Below are positions 40,119-43,060 of a stretch of DNA of 43,060 nucleotides, piece after piece. Origin of the DNA: a virus. The stretch covers positions 1 to 43,060 of the IMG/VR virus record IMGVR_UViG_3300021962_000211, one strand, 5' to 3'. A program made the translations under genes and the position numbers. Under the pieces are notes generated by a model. That model saw only the letters and a program-made list of their open reading frames with translations. It made no database searches and was not told where the DNA came from. How positions within the stretch are numbered: position 1 is the first letter of the stretch; each line of letters begins with the position of its first letter.

Positions 40119-41024
40119 TCAACTGGTCTGGAATCGACCGCTGTTAAAGTTGGCGCGACTGAACGCCTCCCGCTTCACTAATTTGAAAAGACCGAACTCA
40201 TTCGCATAAACATAACCCTCAGCGTCAATTCGATCGAATCCCACATAAGCAGTGGGTCCATTGTTGCGACAAACCATCAAACAGTCGTCCTTAATAGCCT
40301 TGACTAATTTCCACAATCGAATTAAGTTGCGGTCGCAGTCGCAGGCGATGGTCAGTGCCTCCTCGTCCAGTTCGGCACCGACTTTTATGAAAGTGTTAAA
40401 TACCTTCTTCATTTCCTTCGCTTTCTTATCACTTACGAACTCACAGGTAGTAGACATTTGCTTAGCAAAACCCACAACCTCAATCATATCCTCAAATCGG
40501 TCAGCACCGTATGCTATCCATGCCTGAGGTTTGATAAACTTACAGTGATGAGTATCAGTCAGACTGAAGTCCAACGGGCGACCAACTGCATTGCGGAGAT
40601 CACTCTCAGCGTCATAATATGTGTGAGGTGCAATAATGATAGTCTCCCTAATCACACTGGGGAAGACATAGGTAATGGTGTTAGGTTGATACTCATCACT
40701 ACCACCAACACCGATAAAGTCGCCCTGCAAAATCCACGGAGTACGCGGCAGATAGTCATAGCAAAGATGTAGAATCTCTGCTACTTCACCAGTATGATTA
40801 TCATCAATGTCCTGGTGGGATTCATTGATCTTGATCTTTACCTTATTGAATACACTTTTCGTACCCACAAAGAAGTTACCAGTAGCAGGATTGCGTCCCC
40901 ACACAATAGCAGGAGCACCGTCAATCTTCAGACTCAACTTACCATCAGTCACAAACCAATTCAGTGCCGAAAGGTCACCCGTAAGGATAGAATCTTCGGG
41001 GTGTTCGATGTGAGTGTTTTGCAT
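40119..41024 (-). CDS. Putative nucleotidyltransferase of the RNA/DNA-ligase fold
   Basis: The 301-residue protein starts MQNTHIEHPEDSILTGDLSA. It shows, in order, the motifs of covalent nucleotidyltransferases: motif I KIDG (candidate nucleophile K33, in LSLKIDGAPAIVWG), motif III-like LQGDFIG (100-105), motif IV-like EGYVY (from E269) and motif V-like FKLVK (K281, K284). This set is found in RNA ligases, DNA ligases and capping enzymes. No OB-fold or other C-terminal domain follows, and the length fits a minimal catalytic domain. The substrate could be RNA, DNA or a protein. It starts one base after the upstream stop; CCAGTT-GAAG-AACTGG forms a hairpin at its stop. Confidence 0.6.
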   Translation of the reverse strand: MQNTHIEHPEDSILTGDLSALNWFVTDGKLSLKIDGAPAIVWGRNPATGNFFVGTKSVFNKVKIKINESHQDIDDNHTGEVAEILHLCYDYLPRTPWILQGDFIGVGGSDEYQPNTITYVFPSVIRETIIIAPHTYYDAESDLRNAVGRPLDFSLTDTHHCKFIKPQAWIAYGADRFEDMIEVVGFAKQMSTTCEFVSDKKAKEMKKVFNTFIKVGAELDEEALTIACDCDRNLIRLWKLVKAIKDDCLMVCRNNGPTAYVGFDRIDAEGYVYANEFGLFKLVKREAFSRANFNSGRFQTS

Positions 41025-41025
41025 T

Positions 41026-41232
41026 TCAGTTAAGAATGTGACGGTAATCGATGGACTTGATGCACCAACCTGCGGCAGAAGTAATCTCTTCTACAAGGTC
41101 GTCACCATCATCTGCCTCCCAGAATGTGCCAATGTAGTCATCATACAAGTCAATACGGTCTTGCTCCGTTAGTTCTTCCTCAGCAGCATCACAGTCAAGA
41201 TCAAACTCTATCTCAGTGACTTGGAATTGCAT
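41026..41232 (-). CDS. Small very acidic protein, 68 residues
   Basis: MQFQVTEIEFDLDCDAAEEE is followed by LTEQDRIDLYDDYIGTFWEA and DDGDDLVEEITSAAGWCIKS, then IDYRHILN. It looks like a small alpha/beta protein of a kind I recall from cyanomyoviruses (MQFxVxxIxFDxD...GWCIxSIDYxxxL). Coupled by TAATG to the upstream gene and ends one base before the ligase-like gene, so the two are probably co-transcribed. Confidence 0.75.
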   Translation of the reverse strand: MQFQVTEIEFDLDCDAAEEELTEQDRIDLYDDYIGTFWEADDGDDLVEEITSAAGWCIKSIDYRHILN

Positions 41233-41372
41233 TAGAATAACTCCAGTTGGGCAAACATCAGGTGGTCGTCACAACTATCAGAGTCGTGAAGGTCAAGCAT
41301 ATCAGTATCAACATGCTTGACCAGTTTGCTGAAAAGAAAGTCAACAAACTCTCGGTTTTCTTGTGTAATCAT
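41232..41372 (-). CDS. Very small acidic protein, 46 residues
   Basis: ATG 41372 opens MITQENREFVDFLFSKLVKH then VDTDMLDLHDSDSCDDHLMF and AQLELF. It has coupled ends: ATGA with the upstream gene and TAATG with the next. Helical N-terminus, acidic middle. Function unknown. Confidence 0.68.
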   Translation of the reverse strand: MITQENREFVDFLFSKLVKHVDTDMLDLHDSDSCDDHLMFAQLELF

Positions 41373-41530
41373 TCTCCAAACATTTCGGTGAAGAGGTCAG
41401 GGCGATTCTGACGGTCATACTCTTCATTAACATAGATGATTGCTGCTTTGATGCCCATCACCTTGAGATTTGCATCGTGCAGTTGCTTCCGCAGGTCATA
41501 CAGTTGCTGGTTGCGTTCGGTGATGGTCAT
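41369..41530 (-). CDS. Very small protein, 53 residues
   Basis: ATG 41530 opens MTITERNQQLYDLRKQLHDA then NLKVMGIKAAIIYVNEEYDR and QNRPDLFTEMFGE. It looks like a helical coiled segment (RNQQLYDLRKQLHDANLKVM). Overlap ATGA with the next gene supports coupled translation. Function unknown. Confidence 0.7.
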   Translation of the reverse strand: MTITERNQQLYDLRKQLHDANLKVMGIKAAIIYVNEEYDRQNRPDLFTEMFGE

Positions 41531-41569
41531 TGTAGGAAAAGAGGGAGGTTTGATGAAGGAAATGTGGAA

Positions 41570-41806
41570 TCAGCAGTAGACAGGAGAGTAGTCAGAACCG
41601 CTGTATGCTTCCAGGTTAAAGTCCAGGACTTCAGCACCGTTAGCAATGTACTGGTTGATGTCGTACAGTGCGTCAGACTTCACACGGGTGGTGAAAGAAG
41701 TCATTTCAGTTTCCTCACCCTTGTGCCAGATCACACGCTTAACGAAACGCTTGCCGCTGCCCACAGGGAAGAAGTCGATAGTGGTAGCGGAGGTTTGGAG
41801 TTGCAT
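41570..41806 (-). CDS. Small unknown protein (MQLQTSATTIDFFPV)
   Basis: The ATG at 41806 is chosen because a TATAAT promoter and repeated leader directly precede it; an earlier start would lie inside the metallopeptidase gene. The 78 residues run MQLQTSATTIDFFPVGSGKR, FVKRVIWHKGEETEMTSFTT and RVKSDALYDINQYIANGAEV. Beta-rich with a helical segment. Codon use is GC-rich like the 33-36 kb genes. Function unknown. Confidence 0.7.
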   Translation of the reverse strand: MQLQTSATTIDFFPVGSGKRFVKRVIWHKGEETEMTSFTTRVKSDALYDINQYIANGAEVLDFNLEAYSGSDYSPVYC

Positions 41807-41833
41807 GGGGGTGGTTCCCTTGATTACCTTGTA

Positions 41834-41839
41834 ATTATA
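41834..41839 (-). promoter_or_regulatory. -10 box TATAAT overlapping the metallopeptidase stop
   Basis: The metallopeptidase stop codon TAA is part of the TATAAT box (CTATAATTAC). The leader AAGGTAATCAAGGGAACC matches that of the promoter at 40072-40077. Confidence 0.65.
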
Positions 41840-42311
41840 GGGCACAGAGGCGGTTGGGAAACGCTTGGTGTGCCACCTCTTCAACTGTCACAAGACCCCT
41901 ATCTATCAGATAGTCATGATACAGTTCTTCTTCCATATATCGTGCTTCTACCTCATGAGGTTGATACCAATACTCATACTTTTCGACTGGTTCTTTAGAA
42001 TAACACAATTTTCCGTAACGGGAGCGCAGCAGACCATCCACCCATTGCTTCATGTGGGTCAACTCATGAAAAAGAGTTTTTACATACAACTCCTTGTCCA
42101 TGTAGGTATTCATTTCAATCAGAAAGTGCCGTGGGCGATAAGACTCATCCACGACATCACAATACCCATAAACCTGCTCACGATTCAGACCACGATGTAC
42201 AATATCCAACGTGATCTTATGTCGTGGGAAATACTTATTCAGAAACCAAGAGGTAACATCCTCACAGAGTTTCTTAGAATAACCGTATCCAGAATGGTGG
42301 ATGTAAGACAT
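41835..42311 (-). CDS. HExxH zinc metallopeptidase-like protein
   Basis: The ATG at 42311 gives 158 residues, starting MSYIHHSGYGYSKKLCEDVT. The core is LYVKTLFHELTHMKQWVDG with HELTH at 82-86, the zinc-binding/catalytic motif of gluzincin or SprT-like peptidases. A downstream YWYQPHEVEARYMEEE (E120/E122) may provide the third ligand. The N-terminal part has two short strands (ITLDIVHRG, RHFLIEMNTY), as in SprT-like folds. Cyanophages often carry such small predicted peptidases; the substrate is unknown. Its C-terminal VTVEEVAHQAF recalls the tail of the gene at 39809. Confidence 0.75.
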   Translation of the reverse strand: MSYIHHSGYGYSKKLCEDVTSWFLNKYFPRHKITLDIVHRGLNREQVYGYCDVVDESYRPRHFLIEMNTYMDKELYVKTLFHELTHMKQWVDGLLRSRYGKLCYSKEPVEKYEYWYQPHEVEARYMEEELYHDYLIDRGLVTVEEVAHQAFPNRLCAL

Positions 42312-42369
42312 GAACCCCAGTGAAGAAACCAAATGAATGAACTAATGAATATGAGTTTATGTGTCGCAG

Positions 42370-42573
42370 TCATGCCCAAGCACTCATAAACTCATCCATA
42401 CTGAATATCTCATCAGTACCAGTTTCCTCAACTAACTCATCATAAGACATTTCTTTCAACATCTCCAGGTATTCTTCAGGAGTTGCATCTACATCAGGAT
42501 CGAAATCATCATGACAAAGAAACACATACTCACTGTAAAGTGCTTCGATTAGTTGTTCTTTACTGTACTTCAT
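42370..42573 (-). CDS. Small acidic conserved-type protein, 67 residues
   Basis: MKYSKEQLIEALYSEYVFLC is followed by HDDFDPDVDATPEEYLEMLK and EMSYDELVEETGTDEIFSMD. The YSKEQLIEAL...EYxFLCHDDFDP...EEYLxxLxxMSxxELxEET pattern is one I recall across cyanomyoviruses. Acidic helical protein of unknown function, coupled by ATGA to the upstream gene. Confidence 0.8.
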   Translation of the reverse strand: MKYSKEQLIEALYSEYVFLCHDDFDPDVDATPEEYLEMLKEMSYDELVEETGTDEIFSMDEFMSAWA

Positions 42574-42836
42574 CGTGCGATAATGTCAACAGATTCAATC
42601 AACATCATTGCCAGGTCAACCTCAACATCCTCATCAACAATGGGAATGTTAGCATCAACGAACTCAGTTGCAAGTTCTGCTAAAAGTGTGGTCATTCGCT
42701 CATCAGCATAAGCAAAGGTCGCAAAATCACTCTTGAAACCATCACGCAGCAGACGAAGAGATCGTGTTACTGTCAGGTCTTTGATTTCTTGTTGGTAGTC
42801 AGTCATTTGAGGAAAGATTTGAGTTTGCAAATACAT
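42570..42836 (-). CDS. Small acidic protein, 88 residues
   Basis: ATG 42836 overlaps the upstream stop as TGATG (MYLQTQIFPQMTDYQQEIKD, LTVTRSLRLLRDGFKSDFAT, FAYADERMTTLLAELATEFV). A start at the inner MTDYQQ is possible and would match a more typical N-terminus. Helical and acidic; unknown function. Confidence 0.72.
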   Translation of the reverse strand: MYLQTQIFPQMTDYQQEIKDLTVTRSLRLLRDGFKSDFATFAYADERMTTLLAELATEFVDANIPIVDEDVEVDLAMMLIESVDIIAR

Positions 42837-43060
42837 CAACGCTGGTAAAGATAGCCACCCGCCCAGTCAGCATGTTGCAGCAACCATTCACGTTGCTCAA
42901 TCAATCGCAGGTCATAACGAACACCTTTGGCAGGAGACTTCCAGGAAGCAGACTTATACAGTTCGCCAGTCTTCTTATCTACGAAAGCATGGACAGAGCA
43001 GGAACCGTGAGCATCCATGATAATTTTGTGATACTTACGTCCTTCCTCAATGTAGAACTT
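42836..43060 (-). CDS. Unknown protein, 5' end outside the window
   Basis: The frame remains open to the right edge: KFYIEEGRKYHKII precedes MDAHGSCSVHAFVDKKTGEL and YKSASWKSPAKGVRYDLRLI, then EQREWLLQHADWAGGYLYQR. The true start is outside; the internal ATG at 43018 is unlikely to be it. The pattern FYIExGRKYxKIxxxxxxSxHAFVDxxTGxxYKxASWKxPAKGVRYxL is one I recall in phage proteins of unknown function, possibly a small beta domain. Confidence 0.75.
   Translation of the reverse strand, partial: KFYIEEGRKYHKIIMDAHGSCSVHAFVDKKTGELYKSASWKSPAKGVRYDLRLIEQREWLLQHADWAGGYLYQR

Noticed and set aside
42240-42373. Minus-strand 44-codon hydrophobic ORF beginning ATGA at the stop of the gene at 42370
   Set aside because: About half overlaps the start of the metallopeptidase gene in another frame; no ribosome-binding site and no independent support.

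Overview
The window reads as a stretch of a T4-like marine cyanophage (cyanomyovirus) genome, most likely infecting Synechococcus or a relative. This rests on the order gp25 - gp6 - giant tail protein - gp8 - giant DUF4815-like protein - fibre-like genes - gp13 - gp14 - gp15 - gp16, on perfect T4-type late promoters (TATAAATA), and on many small acidic ORFs of the kind seen in cyanomyoviruses. All genes I accept are on the minus strand, so transcription runs from high to low coordinates. All assignments were made by eye; no database search was run. I found no tRNA, rRNA, CRISPR array, insertion sequence or integrase.

Layout. (1) 1-31.6 kb is the late virion module, densely packed and mostly coupled by TAATG overlaps. 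It holds gp25, gp6, a 3955-residue tail/baseplate protein, gp8, a 2347-residue tail protein, small virion proteins, a 679-residue repeat-rich fibre-like protein, neck proteins gp13 and gp14, sheath terminator gp15 and small terminase gp16. A Cys-rich ORF then runs off the left edge. (2) 31.6-32.6 kb carries a glycosyltransferase and an AbrB-like regulator. (3) 32.7-35.9 kb is a visibly GC-rich island of eight short genes with strongly biased, 'optimal' codons. Most have their own sigma70-like -10 box, a short leader without a Shine-Dalgarno sequence, and a hairpin after the stop. (4) 35.9-36.85 kb is AT-rich and full of inverted and direct repeats. It encodes two very small proteins and has one late and one sigma70-like promoter. 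(5) 36.85-37.6 kb encodes two proteins that start with an MKTF-type peptide resembling the T4 capsid-targeting sequence. (6) 37.6-43.06 kb is an early-type region of overlapping small genes. It also holds a putative nucleotidyltransferase of the ligase fold and an HExxH metallopeptidase, and again has local sigma70-like promoters.

How it fits together. The left part builds the tail, baseplate, neck and packaging machinery under late promoters. The right part and the GC-rich island look like host-takeover genes with host-type promoters, several sharing near-identical promoter-plus-leader modules. The most unusual signals are these dispersed promoter modules, one apparently copied together with the end of a coding sequence; the GC-rich cassette island; the likely encapsidated MKTF proteins; the ligase-like enzyme; a palindromic repeat that ignores reading frame around 36.3-36.5 kb; and beta-rich modules shared by several virion proteins.
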